Part shown: in pieces, positions 5,713 through 13,934 of the stretch | Numbering within the stretch: position 1 is the stretch's first letter | How the letters are laid out: every line of letters begins with the position of its first letter | Origin: Suilimivivens sp964458255 | Lineage (GTDB): Bacteria; Bacillota; Clostridia; Lachnospirales; Lachnospiraceae | DNA: 24,421 nt | Assembly (NCBI GenBank): GCA_964458255.1 | Contig: CAYWHY010000022.1 | Coordinates: 1 to 24,421 of the forward strand | Reading direction: 5' to 3' | The notes under the pieces: generated by a model | Told to the model about the DNA's origin: nothing | Databases searched by the model: none | The model's input: the letters and a program-made list of their open reading frames with translations, nothing else | Position numbers and translations under genes: made by a program

Positions 5713-7986
5713 TTATGTTTCCAGAAACTCCCTGTATTTTGCAAATTCTTCCGGTATAGGCTTTCCCATATTGATAAGCCTTTTGCATACGTTATCTACA
5801 TGATGAATTTTTTGTGCAGTACGGATATTGTATTTGTCTACAATTTCCTTATACATAGGATTGGCTGCCAGTTTATCTGCCACTTCTTTCGGAAAAGGGC
5901 AGTAGGTAAACAGGATATTTCTCACTGCCTTGTTCAGTCTCGGTGAGCCGATGCTTTCGTAACGAATCCATGAAATATAATCCATAATAAACATTTCTTT
6001 AAAATTGTTTCTTGCTTTCCCAAGCTGAACCTTAATTCTTTCCTTGGTATCAGCTGACAAGTCCTTGTTCTTTTTGTAGAACTGTGCATAATCACAATAT
6101 TCACTGGTCAGGGAACGCTCGGAAATATCATTCCATCTGACTCCCTGAATACGCTTGCACATCTCCCATCTGAACTCTGCTGCAAGATGTATCATGGTAA
6201 GCGGCAAATCTTCCAGCTGAAATACGGAACAGAACATCCTTGCAGGGGTATTTCTCTTTTTCCCTTCGATTTCCTGCCACATAATACCTCTTGTCCCTAC
6301 GTTAGGGGCTAAAATCACATCAGGCAGCACCTCTACCTGTATTACTTCCTTTGGTATCCCTTTATCCGGCTCTGAAAACAAGGTCTCTCTGTAAAACAGT
6401 CCAAAATCCGCGGCTCTGATTTGTGTTATGATGTCTGTTATTTTCTCACTTGTTACCAGTATCGAGCTTAAGGGCTTTAAAATATTATGTTTGGAAAAGA
6501 CAGGACAAAATGTACTTGGACGTCCAAAACTAATTTTATTAACAGACGGCAAAACATTTTCAAGTTCATACATTACCTTTTCCGTCCTGTTATTTATCAA
6601 CGATTTTTCCTGTTCATCCGTAATCTTTCCCGCTTTTTTCTTATCTCTTAAGTATTCGGCATAATCCATATCAAATTCATTGCGTCCGGGTTCTTTTTTA
6701 CCGCTATAAATGGCCATAAGCCATTCATAAACAGAATAAATACCCTGTTCCGGTGCAGTAGGCATAGCTTCGGCCAGTTGATACAAATACACGGCATTCC
6801 CGATTCCTGCCAATTCCTCATCCACATATCCGAAATTAAGAAACATTTTTATAAGTACCGGCATTTTCTTTTCTCTGATACTTGCCTGAAAGGCTGCCGC
6901 ATATACCTTATAAAATAAAGAAGTAAGTTCATGTCGGAGAGCCCGCGTTACATCCTCATTACCGTTTTTATTCGGCAATCTTTTATATGCCAGAAGATAT
7001 TTTTTAAAATTTGCCTCAAGCTGTTCGTCACACCCTGCATATTTTAAAATTTTATCCATCGATCCCGAAATTTCTTCCAGCACATCCTGATTCACATCGT
7101 CTTCTGTCACTTTGTCATTTATTTGCTTTCCCAACTCCGTGATATTCTTTTCAAATTCTTCCAATCTGTTTTGATAATAATCTGTTTCCGTCTCACATTG
7201 TTTTTTTACGAAAGATACCATTTCACGAATCTTCATTTTTAATGCAAGCATTTTTTCCGGTTTTGCACTTCCCTCTTCCAGCTTACTCATATACAAATTT
7301 GTATATAAATCAAATAAATCCACATCATCCTTATTCATAAGATAATAACATATTTCTTCTCTGTATGCCTGCATCTCCCTACAGTATGTAATGAGATTTT
7401 CCATATCTGCACTTGTTTTTACCATAAAACCATGAAAAAAATCAGAGTCAGTATTGTTGTGATCCCACACAGAAAGCATCTGCTCCATAGTTGCATAATA
7501 ACCGCCCATCCATTCAGGCGGACAGTTCCTGCTTTCCGGCTTTTGCAATTCCTCATATCCCGGCAACACCTCCGACATGCATCCCTCCTCTTTGCAAAGC
7601 ATGACATATCTCCCATGGCAATCCTTCAAATACTGCCACAAATGGTCCATTGTGTTCTGCAAAAAGCTCCCTCTTCCACCTATTTCATTCAGTTGCCTGA
7701 AAAGGGAGTTCTTAAAATAATGAACCATTTCGCTATTTTTTTTCATGACCATATAAAGCCCGTTCTTTTCTCCCGGAAAAGTAAATAAAGACACATCTTC
7801 TGTCACCTGATATGTAAAATCTGCCGTATCCTTATTTGCTTCACAAAGTCCGATTACATCACCCGCTCTCAAAAGCAGCTTTACTCCACCATTAACGGCT
7901 TGAACCATACCTTTCATAATAAGATATCTCTCTTCAAAGGTTTGTCCCTCTTCAATTAATACAGTTCCTGCTTTGACTTCTTTCAT
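5713..7986 (-). CDS. Large protein with N-terminal cyclic-nucleotide-binding-like domain, function unknown
   Basis: 757 residues, predicted cytosolic: no signal peptide and no membrane segment. Residues 4-75 resemble the Crp/cNMP-binding beta roll (AGTVLIEEGQTFEERYLIMK, then LLLRAGDVIGLCE and a closing DVSLFTFPGE). The phosphate-binding cassette lacks the expected Gly-Glu and Arg-Ser/Thr residues, so cAMP binding is doubtful. No helix-turn-helix follows. Residues 80-360 are helical, with a Lys/Glu-rich coiled-coil-like stretch near 245-330; residues 360-757 form a large domain that I do not recognise. The ribosome binding site (GGGAG) is 7 bases from the ATG. It is downstream of the purO-formyltransferase pair, with 126 bp between; I see no convincing promoter or terminator there, so read-through from the ZTP-controlled transcript is possible. 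Lachnospiraceae carry annotated cNBD proteins of this type, but I know of no assigned function. Confidence 0.8.
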   Translation of the reverse strand: MKEVKAGTVLIEEGQTFEERYLIMKGMVQAVNGGVKLLLRAGDVIGLCEANKDTADFTYQVTEDVSLFTFPGEKNGLYMVMKKNSEMVHYFKNSLFRQLNEIGGRGSFLQNTMDHLWQYLKDCHGRYVMLCKEEGCMSEVLPGYEELQKPESRNCPPEWMGGYYATMEQMLSVWDHNNTDSDFFHGFMVKTSADMENLITYCREMQAYREEICYYLMNKDDVDLFDLYTNLYMSKLEEGSAKPEKMLALKMKIREMVSFVKKQCETETDYYQNRLEEFEKNITELGKQINDKVTEDDVNQDVLEEISGSMDKILKYAGCDEQLEANFKKYLLAYKRLPNKNGNEDVTRALRHELTSLFYKVYAAAFQASIREKKMPVLIKMFLNFGYVDEELAGIGNAVYLYQLAEAMPTAPEQGIYSVYEWLMAIYSGKKEPGRNEFDMDYAEYLRDKKKAGKITDEQEKSLINNRTEKVMYELENVLPSVNKISFGRPSTFCPVFSKHNILKPLSSILVTSEKITDIITQIRAADFGLFYRETLFSEPDKGIPKEVIQVEVLPDVILAPNVGTRGIMWQEIEGKKRNTPARMFCSVFQLEDLPLTMIHLAAEFRWEMCKRIQGVRWNDISERSLTSEYCDYAQFYKKNKDLSADTKERIKVQLGKARNNFKEMFIMDYISWIRYESIGSPRLNKAVRNILFTYCPFPKEVADKLAANPMYKEIVDKYNIRTAQKIHHVDNVCKRLINMGKPIPEEFAKYREFLET

Positions 7987-8112
7987 ATGTCTGCTCCCAT
8001 CCTACCTTCACTCAACCGCATTGGCAGTCTTTTCAACTCTTCCTGTACTTTCCTGTATTTTTACCCATTTGGGCAATTATTTCCCATATAAAGCAAAACG
8101 ACCATAATAATT

Positions 8113-9291
8113 TTAGTGATGGAACAGTCTGATTCCGGTAAATGCCATTGCCATATCATACTTATCACAACACTCAATTACCAAATCATCTCTTACACTT
8201 CCACCGGGCTGTGCAATATACTTCACACCACTCTTGCGTGCACGCTCTACATTGTCAGAGAAAGGAAAGAATGCATCAGAACCTAATGTTACATCCTGCA
8301 TCTTATCAAGCCATGCTCTCTTTTCTTCTGCGGTAAATACGGCAGGTTTTTCTTTAAACACTTTCTGCCATGCACCTTCTGCCAGTACATCCATGTATTC
8401 ATCACCGATATAGTTATCGATAGCATTATCTCTTTCTGCTCTGCCAAGGCTGTCAACAAACTGAAGACCAAGCACATTAGGAGACTGACGGAGGAACCAG
8501 TTATCTGCCTTCTGACCTGCTAATCTGGTGCAATGTACTCTGGACTGCTGTCCTGCACCGATACCGATTGCCTGTCCGTCCTTTACGTAACATACGGAGT
8601 TGGACTGCGTATACTTTAAGGTAATAAGCGCAATCTTCATATCAATTAAGGCACTTTCCGGAATCTCTTTATTCTTTGTTACCATATTGGAAAGCAGTTC
8701 GTCGTTAACAGCCAGTTCGTTTCTTCCCTGTTCAAAAGTAATTCCGTAAACCTGTTTTTTCTCAACAGGGGCAGGAACATAAGATTCATCAATCTGAATG
8801 ACGTTGTAAGCACCTTTTTTCTTTGCCTTTAACATTTCCAAAGCTTCTTCCGTATATCCGGGTGCAATGACACCGTCAGAAACCTCTCTCTTAATAAGAC
8901 GCGCCGTATCTGCATCACAAACATCGGAAAGTGCAATGAAATCACCAAAGGAGCTCATTCTGTCCGCACCTCTTGCTCTTGCATAAGCACACGCTAAGGG
9001 AGAAAGCTCTCCTAAGTCATCTACCCAGTAAATCTTGGCAAGTGTATCGGAAAGAGGAAGACCTACTGCTGCCCCTGCAGGTGATACATGCTTAAATGAT
9101 GTTGCTGCAGGAAGACCGGTAGCTTTTTTTAATTCTTTTACCAGCTGCCAACCGTTAAAAGCATCCAAAAAGTTAATATAACCGGGCTTTCCGTTTAATA
9201 CGGTAACAGGAAGCTCTCTGCCGTCTTCCATATAAATACGGGAAGGCTTCTGATTGGGGTTACAGCCATATTTCAATTCGATTTCGTTCAT
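8113..9291 (-). CDS. Stand-alone AICAR formyltransferase (C-terminal half of PurH)
   Basis: Catalyses step 9 of purine synthesis: AICAR (ZMP) plus 10-formyl-THF gives FAICAR. The protein (392 residues) corresponds only to the transformylase part of PurH; the N-terminal IMP cyclohydrolase (MGS-like) domain is absent. Visible features are FKHVSPAGAAVG at residues 66-77, with the catalytic Lys-His pair at 67-68, and the conserved segments YTQSNSVCYVKDGQAIGIGA and GQQSRVHCTRLA, and near the C terminus SDAFFPFSDN and AQPGGSVRD. It is 28 bp downstream of purO, with AAGGAG before its ATG, so the pair is one operon behind the ZTP riboswitch. Together they replace bifunctional PurH. Assignment is strong; the gene is variously named in databases, so no symbol is given. 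Confidence 0.96.
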   Translation of the reverse strand: MNEIELKYGCNPNQKPSRIYMEDGRELPVTVLNGKPGYINFLDAFNGWQLVKELKKATGLPAATSFKHVSPAGAAVGLPLSDTLAKIYWVDDLGELSPLACAYARARGADRMSSFGDFIALSDVCDADTARLIKREVSDGVIAPGYTEEALEMLKAKKKGAYNVIQIDESYVPAPVEKKQVYGITFEQGRNELAVNDELLSNMVTKNKEIPESALIDMKIALITLKYTQSNSVCYVKDGQAIGIGAGQQSRVHCTRLAGQKADNWFLRQSPNVLGLQFVDSLGRAERDNAIDNYIGDEYMDVLAEGAWQKVFKEKPAVFTAEEKRAWLDKMQDVTLGSDAFFPFSDNVERARKSGVKYIAQPGGSVRDDLVIECCDKYDMAMAFTGIRLFHH

Positions 9292-9319
9292 GATTTTTCT
9301 CCTTATGATTCCTATTTTC

Positions 9320-10033
9320 TTATTTATTTTTGTTTACTATCTTTGTTGTGTATGCGCCGGTTGCGATGTCAATGTATCTGACGAAAAGAGAAACCTTATT
9401 TTCTTCATTTAAGTTTTCCCAGAGCATATCGGTAAACGCATCCATATCATCCATCATATCTACCGGCTTAGGTTCGCCTTCAAAGCTGGGAAGGGGATTT
9501 CCGTCATGCATATAAGTATGAATGAAATGTCCCTCTCCTGCTACAGGATTTTCGTAAGCAAATGTATATCTGTTGCAGCTGTCCGGGTTTCCGTTGTTAC
9601 TCTTTAAAATAGACATTGCATAATCGTATGTACCGTTTTCAATATTCATAACTCCGGAAATACGGGGTGTATAGTTAGGACCGTCCGGCTCAAACTCACG
9701 ACTGCGAAGAGACTGTTCAAATGTAAGCTGTCTGTCCATTCCTTCATAAATTGTATCTGTCTGATCACCGTTTGTCACGATAGTCTTGTTTCCAAGGACT
9801 CTTACAGGTGCATAAATAATCAGACTGGGATCTTCTAACTTAGTCGGGTCAAAAGCCTGTGTACGGATACCCTGTCCTTCTTCCACAAATACACGGTTAC
9901 GGCTGTTGGAACTTCTTCCCATGATAAAATACGCAGTTACCGCATACTTTCCGTTGGGAGTCTTTCCGATTACGATTCCACGTCCGGGATAAGCATTGTT
10001 CTTCAGTTCTTCTTTCAGTGATAACATCTTCAT
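9320..10033 (-). CDS. purO: IMP cyclohydrolase, archaeal type (PurO)
   Basis: Closes the ring of FAICAR to give IMP, the last step of de novo purine synthesis. The sequence matches the archaeal PurO family and not the PurH cyclohydrolase domain: early NAYPGRGIVIG, then YAVTAYFIMGRSSNSRNRVF, later DGPNYTPRISGV and a C-terminal region ending VRYIDIATGAYTTKIVNK. I start it at 10033 (MKMLSLKEELK, 237 residues), because AGAGG lies 7 bases upstream; the frame is open further, to 10093, but that extension runs into the riboswitch terminator. It is the first gene after the ZTP riboswitch and is followed by the AICAR formyltransferase, its partner in the pathway. Confidence 0.93.
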   Translation of the reverse strand: MKMLSLKEELKNNAYPGRGIVIGKTPNGKYAVTAYFIMGRSSNSRNRVFVEEGQGIRTQAFDPTKLEDPSLIIYAPVRVLGNKTIVTNGDQTDTIYEGMDRQLTFEQSLRSREFEPDGPNYTPRISGVMNIENGTYDYAMSILKSNNGNPDSCNRYTFAYENPVAGEGHFIHTYMHDGNPLPSFEGEPKPVDMMDDMDAFTDMLWENLNEENKVSLFVRYIDIATGAYTTKIVNKNK

Positions 10034-10068
10034 ACCATTACCTCTTTCTTTCAGTAGTTTATAGTTAC

Positions 10069-10113
10069 AAAAACCGCCTGAGCGACACACCAAACAGTGT
10101 TCGCCCAGGCGGT
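10069..10113 (-). terminator. Intrinsic terminator forming the expression platform of the ZTP riboswitch
   Basis: On the minus strand ACCGCCTGGGCGAACAC pairs with GTGTGTCGCTCAGGCGGT (minor mismatches) and is followed by TTTTT. Its left arm is the conserved aptamer 3' strand CCGCCTGGGC, so ligand-bound aptamer and terminator are mutually exclusive. It lies about 35 bp before the purO start codon. Confidence 0.93.
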
Positions 10114-10192
10114 CGGCATTCTAATCATCGCTGCATTCCCTGTGAGTGCTCTCACAACGGTTCCCCGTCTTCCACCAGTCATGCAGTCCATC
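10102..10192 (-). promoter_or_regulatory. ZTP (pfl) riboswitch aptamer
   Basis: Minus-strand RNA with the conserved pfl-motif parts in order: GCATGACTGGTGGAAGACGG, then GGGAACCGTTGTG, an extra stem GTGAGAGCACTCAC, a joining region, and the hallmark GCCGACCGCCTGGGCG. This RNA class binds ZMP/ZTP (AICAR nucleotides), which build up when 10-formyl-THF is short. Its position before purO and the AICAR formyltransferase gene fits exactly. The overlapping terminator predicts a transcriptional ON switch. Confidence 0.96.
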
Positions 10193-10199
10193 TGAAATC

Positions 10200-10229
10200 A
10201 TAGTACCATGATATCAGGTGGGTTTGCAA
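10200..10229 (-). promoter_or_regulatory. Promoter of the ZTP riboswitch-purO transcript
   Basis: Minus-strand -35 TTGCAA (10224-10229), 18-base spacer, -10 TACTAT (10200-10205). Initiation about 7 bases later would start the transcript just ahead of the aptamer, as needed. Confidence 0.7.
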
Positions 10230-10310
10230 GTGGGTTTTGGAAATTTTTCGCTGTGGCTAAGCTTCGGCTTGCCGGCAACAGGCCAACAGCAAAAGAGGAA
10301 TGATTTTTAC

Positions 10311-11183
10311 TTAATATGTCAGAATTTCATAGCCATCTTCGGTAACTGCTACGGTAACCTCCCATTGTGCGGAAGGCTTGCCGTCCTCGGTATACACAGT
10401 CCAGTCATCCCCGTCATCCACGTAAATCTCACATGTTCCCGCATTAATCATAGGCTCAATGGTAAAGACCATTCCGGGAACCATAAGCATCTCCGTACCT
10501 TTCTTTGTCACATAGCTGACAAAAGGCTCCTCGTGGAATTCCAGTCCGATTCCGTGACCGCCGATATCTACCACTACACTGTAACCGTTTGCCTTGGCAT
10601 GATCGTGAATTACCTGCGCCATATCACCCAAAAAATTCCATGGTTTTACCTGCTCTAATCCCAAAGTAATACATTCTTTTGCAACCTGTACAAGCTTCTT
10701 CTTTTCTCCGCCCACTTCTCCGATGCAATACATGCGTGAAGAATCGGAAAAATATCCTTTATAGATAGTAGAAACATCCACATTGATAATATCGCCTTCC
10801 TGCAAAATCACATCAGGGGAAGGAATTCCGTGGCATACCACCTCATTAACAGATGTACACACGCTCTTAGGAAAGCCTTCATAATTTAAGGGGGCCGGTA
10901 TACCGCCCATGCGGGTAGTTACATCATACACCAGCTTATCAATTTCCTCTGTGCTGACGCCCGGGCCTATCATCTTATCAATTTCATCCAGCACTGCTAT
11001 GTTAATCCTGCTGCTTTCCCTGATACCCTCTATCTGTTCCGGCGTCTTTATCATATCTCTGTCCGGAACCATGTGCCCCTGCATCCCATAGTAATGAATT
11101 TTTTCGTCCATTGCCATATGACAGCTTTTATATTTTTTGCCGCTTCCACACCAGCATTTGTCATTTCTTCCTAATTTTTCCAT
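10311..11183 (-). CDS. map: Methionine aminopeptidase type I with N-terminal SEC-C zinc motif
   Basis: Removes the initiator Met from nascent proteins. The first 22 residues carry a SEC-C motif (CWCGSGKKYKSCH; Cys10, Cys12, Cys21, His22) that should bind one zinc and is thought to aid ribosome or protein contacts. The catalytic domain has the five metal ligands of the family: D136 (NVDVS), D147 (FSDSS), H210 (GGHGIG), E243 (FTIEP) and E275 (QWEVT), plus the substrate His118 in CHGIP. Length, 290 residues, matches SEC-C-containing MAPs of Firmicutes. The start has TGAGGA upstream. It is separated from rpe by a terminator-like hairpin and from purO by the riboswitch region, so it probably forms its own unit. 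Confidence 0.96.
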   Translation of the reverse strand: MEKLGRNDKCWCGSGKKYKSCHMAMDEKIHYYGMQGHMVPDRDMIKTPEQIEGIRESSRINIAVLDEIDKMIGPGVSTEEIDKLVYDVTTRMGGIPAPLNYEGFPKSVCTSVNEVVCHGIPSPDVILQEGDIINVDVSTIYKGYFSDSSRMYCIGEVGGEKKKLVQVAKECITLGLEQVKPWNFLGDMAQVIHDHAKANGYSVVVDIGGHGIGLEFHEEPFVSYVTKKGTEMLMVPGMVFTIEPMINAGTCEIYVDDGDDWTVYTEDGKPSAQWEVTVAVTEDGYEILTY

Positions 11184-11229
11184 TTTCTTTTCCTCACACT
11201 TTTACAAAAAATTCTTTACAAATCAAGAA

Positions 11230-11264
11230 AGAAATTCCAAGGCTGCATTATCCTTAGAATTTCT
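11230..11264 (-). terminator. Probable terminator of the tkt-rpe operon
   Basis: On the minus strand AGAAATTCTAAGG pairs with CCTTGGAATTTCT (one mismatch) 9 bp after the rpe stop. The tract after it (TTCTTGATTT) is only moderately T-rich, so termination may be partial. Confidence 0.6.
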
Positions 11265-11273
11265 TCTGTTTTC

Positions 11274-11939
11274 TTAGTTATTAAATTCTTCAAACGCAGT
11301 CAGAAAATGAGAAATGTTCTCAGTAATGCTGCTCTTTTTGAATACGGCAGAGCCTGCAACAAAAACATCCGCTCCTGCTGCCAGGACTTCTCTTATATTG
11401 TCTTTACCGATTCCGCCGTCCACTTCCAGCGAAACAGACAAATTTTTCTCATTAAGATAATCTCTTAACTGTCTGATTTTCTCACAGGAACCGGGTAAAA
11501 ATGCCTGTCCGCCGAATCCCGGCTCAACACTCATAATGAGTGCCAGTTCCACTTTGTTAAGATAGGGATAAAGTGCTTCTACCGGCGTTCCCGGTTTAAT
11601 GGAAATTCCTGCTTTCACACCATGTGCATGAATCTCATCAATGACTGCCATGGGGTCCTGCGCTGCCTCCAGGTGAAATGTAATACCGTCCGCGCCACAC
11701 TTTGCAAATTCCTTAATATATCTGATGGGGTCTACAATCATCAGATGTACATCAAAAAATTGCTTAGTGGTTTTTCTGATGGACTCAATAAGAGGCATTC
11801 CAAAAGAAATACTGGGAACAAATATACCATCCATTACATCAATGTGAAGATATTCTGCTCCGGCTTCCCCGCTCTCTCTAATCTGCTCTCCCAAAATATT
11901 AAAATCCGCTGCCAAAAGTGACGGTGCCAACACGTACAT
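11274..11939 (-). CDS. rpe: Ribulose-phosphate 3-epimerase
   Basis: Interconverts D-ribulose 5-phosphate and D-xylulose 5-phosphate in the non-oxidative pentose phosphate pathway; a metal-dependent TIM barrel in the cytosol. Family features are LAPSLLAADF at the start, HIDVMDGIFVPS (metal ligands His32 and Asp34), VHLMI (His65), the phosphate-side loop VEPGFGGQAF at 138-147, and EVDGGI with Asp174. Length, 221 residues, is standard. It follows the transketolase C-half by 15 bp, with a CGGGAG ribosome binding site, and is the third gene of the tkt-tkt-rpe operon, which supplies the substrate of transketolase. Confidence 0.97.
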   Translation of the reverse strand: MYVLAPSLLAADFNILGEQIRESGEAGAEYLHIDVMDGIFVPSISFGMPLIESIRKTTKQFFDVHLMIVDPIRYIKEFAKCGADGITFHLEAAQDPMAVIDEIHAHGVKAGISIKPGTPVEALYPYLNKVELALIMSVEPGFGGQAFLPGSCEKIRQLRDYLNEKNLSVSLEVDGGIGKDNIREVLAAGADVFVAGSAVFKKSSITENISHFLTAFEEFNN

Positions 11940-11954
11940 GATTATTCTCCCGGT

Positions 11955-12914
11955 TTATTTCAAAAATTCTTTTACCTGTTCGTAAATACCTTTTCCGTCT
12001 AATTGATACTTTTCAACCAGAACAGGTGCTGCGGCAGATTCGCCAAATACATCCTGCATACCTATTTTCTTTACAGGTACCGGATACAGTTTGCAAAGAG
12101 CATCACAAACCGCACTTCCCAAACCGCCGATAACGGAATGTTCTTCCGCAGTAACCACTTTACCTGTTTTCTTAGCAGATTTTACAATAAGTTCTTCATC
12201 TAAAGGCTTGATGGTACAAATGCTGATTACCTCTGCACTGATACCGTCTTTTTCTAATTTGTCCGCTGCTTCAATCGCACTGCCGACACAAATACCTGTT
12301 GCTACAATGGTAACATCCGTACCTTCCCTTACTACATTGCCTTTACCGATTTCAAATTTAAAATTGTCGGGATCATTAATTACGGGACATGCTGCACGTC
12401 CGAATCTCATATAAACAGGGCCATTATGCCTGATAGCTGCTCTGACAGCCGCCTTCGCTTCCACATCATCAGCAGGGCACATAACTACCATACCGGGAAT
12501 TGTTCTCATAAGTGCAATATCTTCGTTGCACTGATGGGAAGCACCATCTTCTCCTACTGTAATACCGGCATGAGAAGCACCGATTTTTACGTTAAGATGA
12601 GGATAACCCACAGAGTTTCTCACCTGTTCGAAAGCCCTTCCTGCCACAAACATGGCAAAGCTGCTGACAAAAGGTATTTTCCCCATGGTAGCCATACCTG
12701 CTGCAATGCTTACCATGTTTCCTTCTGCAATACCACAATCAAAGTGTCTGTCAGGATATGCCTTCCGAAACATACCTGTTTTGGTTGCTCCTGCAAGATC
12801 GGCGTCTAATACTACAAGGTTGGGGTATTCTGCACCCAGTTCTACGAGAGTACTTCCGTAACTTTCTCTGGTTGCAATCTTCTTAATCGTGTTCTTTACG
12901 ATTTCATCTGCCAT
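11955..12914 (-). CDS. Transketolase, C-terminal subunit (pyrimidine-binding and C-terminal domains)
   Basis: Second half of a split transketolase: it transfers two-carbon ketol units between sugar phosphates with thiamine diphosphate. Residues 10-165 are the pyrimidine-binding domain, with AEGNMVSIAAGMATMGKIPF and SHAGITVGEDGASHQ; the catalytic Glu lies in the CGIAEGNM segment. From residue 190 the transketolase C-terminal domain follows (GTDVTIVATGICVGSAIEAA, then TAEEHSVIGGLG). Its ATG overlaps the TAA of the N-subunit gene by one base, and its ribosome binding site (AAGGAGG) lies inside that gene, so the two are translationally coupled, as expected for an obligate heteromer. Length, 319 residues, is typical. 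Confidence 0.95.
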   Translation of the reverse strand: MADEIVKNTIKKIATRESYGSTLVELGAEYPNLVVLDADLAGATKTGMFRKAYPDRHFDCGIAEGNMVSIAAGMATMGKIPFVSSFAMFVAGRAFEQVRNSVGYPHLNVKIGASHAGITVGEDGASHQCNEDIALMRTIPGMVVMCPADDVEAKAAVRAAIRHNGPVYMRFGRAACPVINDPDNFKFEIGKGNVVREGTDVTIVATGICVGSAIEAADKLEKDGISAEVISICTIKPLDEELIVKSAKKTGKVVTAEEHSVIGGLGSAVCDALCKLYPVPVKKIGMQDVFGESAAAPVLVEKYQLDGKGIYEQVKEFLK

Positions 12915-13759
12915 TATACTTCACCCTCCTTGTTTAATTCCTCAGTGATTTTTTCAAGGTCTTTCATTGCTGCTTCAAACTGCTCATCATCAGGTGCCAC
13001 ACCATGCCATGATGCAACGTTTTCCATAAAGGATACCCCCTTACCCTTTATACTCCGGGCAATAATTGCTGTCGGCATACCTTTTGTTTCTCTTGCTTCC
13101 CTGAAAGCAGCTCTGATTTCATCAAAATTGTGAGCATCTATATTAATTACGTGGAAATTGAAGGCTTCAAATTTTTTGTCAATGGGATACGGGGAACATA
13201 CATCTGCAACATTACCATCAATCTGCAAACCGTTGTTATCCACGATTACTACCAGGTTGTCCAGTTTACGGTGTCCGGCAAACATCGCCGCTTCCCATAC
13301 CTGTCCTTCCTGAATCTCACCGTCGCCTAAAAGTGTATAAACTCTTAAATCTTTATTGTCCAGCTTTGCAGCCGTTGCCATACCTACTGCTGCTGAAACC
13401 CCCTGCCCCAAAGAGCCACTCGACATATCTACACCGGGCGTATACTGCATACAGGGATGTCCCTGCAGATAGGAACCTAACTTACGCAGTGTTGTCAAAT
13501 CCTCTACCGGGAAAAAACCTCTGTGTGCCAGAGCCGCATAAAGTCCGGGAGCCGTATGTCCTTTTGATAAAACAAAGCGGTCTCTATCCTCTTTTTGGGG
13601 ATTGGCAGGATCAATGTCCATTTCTTCAAAATATAAATAAGTAAAAATATCTGCTGCTGACAGCGAACCACCGGGATGACCGGCTTTTGCACTATGCACT
13701 GATCTGATGATACCTTTACGTACTTCATTGGCAATCTTTTTGAGTTCAAGATTATTCAT
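12914..13759 (-). CDS. Transketolase, N-terminal subunit (thiamine diphosphate-binding)
   Basis: First half of the split transketolase. It carries AGHPGGSLSAADI near residues 26-37, the substrate-facing SKGHTAPGLYA, SSGSLGQGVSAAVG, and the thiamine-diphosphate/Mg motif beginning GDGE (145-148) and ending DNN (174-176). The protein stops at 281 residues, before the pyrimidine-binding domain, which is encoded by the next gene. A strong GGAGGTAAC precedes the ATG. It is the first gene of the operon, with its promoter at 13801-13829. The split form is common in Clostridia and archaea and is not a frameshift: stop and start overlap cleanly and the domain boundary is natural. Confidence 0.95.
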   Translation of the reverse strand: MNNLELKKIANEVRKGIIRSVHSAKAGHPGGSLSAADIFTYLYFEEMDIDPANPQKEDRDRFVLSKGHTAPGLYAALAHRGFFPVEDLTTLRKLGSYLQGHPCMQYTPGVDMSSGSLGQGVSAAVGMATAAKLDNKDLRVYTLLGDGEIQEGQVWEAAMFAGHRKLDNLVVIVDNNGLQIDGNVADVCSPYPIDKKFEAFNFHVINIDAHNFDEIRAAFREARETKGMPTAIIARSIKGKGVSFMENVASWHGVAPDDEQFEAAMKDLEKITEELNKEGEV

Positions 13760-13800
13760 AGTTACCTCCGTTTACCACACTTTTTTACAAAGCTCCTTAA

Positions 13801-13829
13801 ATTCTATCACATTTCTACAAATGCGTCTA
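13801..13829 (-). promoter_or_regulatory. Probable promoter of the transketolase-rpe operon
   Basis: Minus-strand -10 TAGAAT (13801-13806), 17-base spacer and a 4-of-6 -35 TAGACG (13824-13829), about 40 bp upstream of the first start codon. Confidence 0.6.
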
Positions 13830-13896
13830 TATATGATTCAGCCAAATCCCATTCAAATATTACTACTTCCTGTGTACTTTTTCCACAGTATTTTCA

Positions 13897-13902
13897 TATA
13901 AT
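13897..13902 (+). promoter_or_regulatory. Candidate -10 box for the DUF885 gene
   Basis: A perfect TATAAT lies 33 bp upstream of the plus-strand start at 13935. The matching -35 position is weak (TGTACT at 18 bases), so this is tentative. It is divergent from the transketolase promoter, with about 70 bp between them. Confidence 0.45.
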
Positions 13903-13934
13903 CGTAATAAGAATTTTTTAGTTCGAGGACTCTC

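Noticed and set aside
10101..10192. THF or guanine-type riboswitch before purO
   Set aside because: The conserved ATGACTGG and GCCGACCGCCTGGGC elements match the ZTP/pfl class; the core motifs of the other classes are absent.
10250..10290. Inverted repeat CGCTGTGGC ... GCCAACAGC after map, as a terminator
   Set aside because: The stem has a bulge, the loop is long, and on the minus strand it is followed by GAAAAATTT and not a T-tract.
12914..12916. Transketolase split as a frameshift or nonsense pseudogene
   Set aside because: A ribosome binding site precedes the second ATG, the break falls at a domain boundary, and this split form is established in Clostridia.
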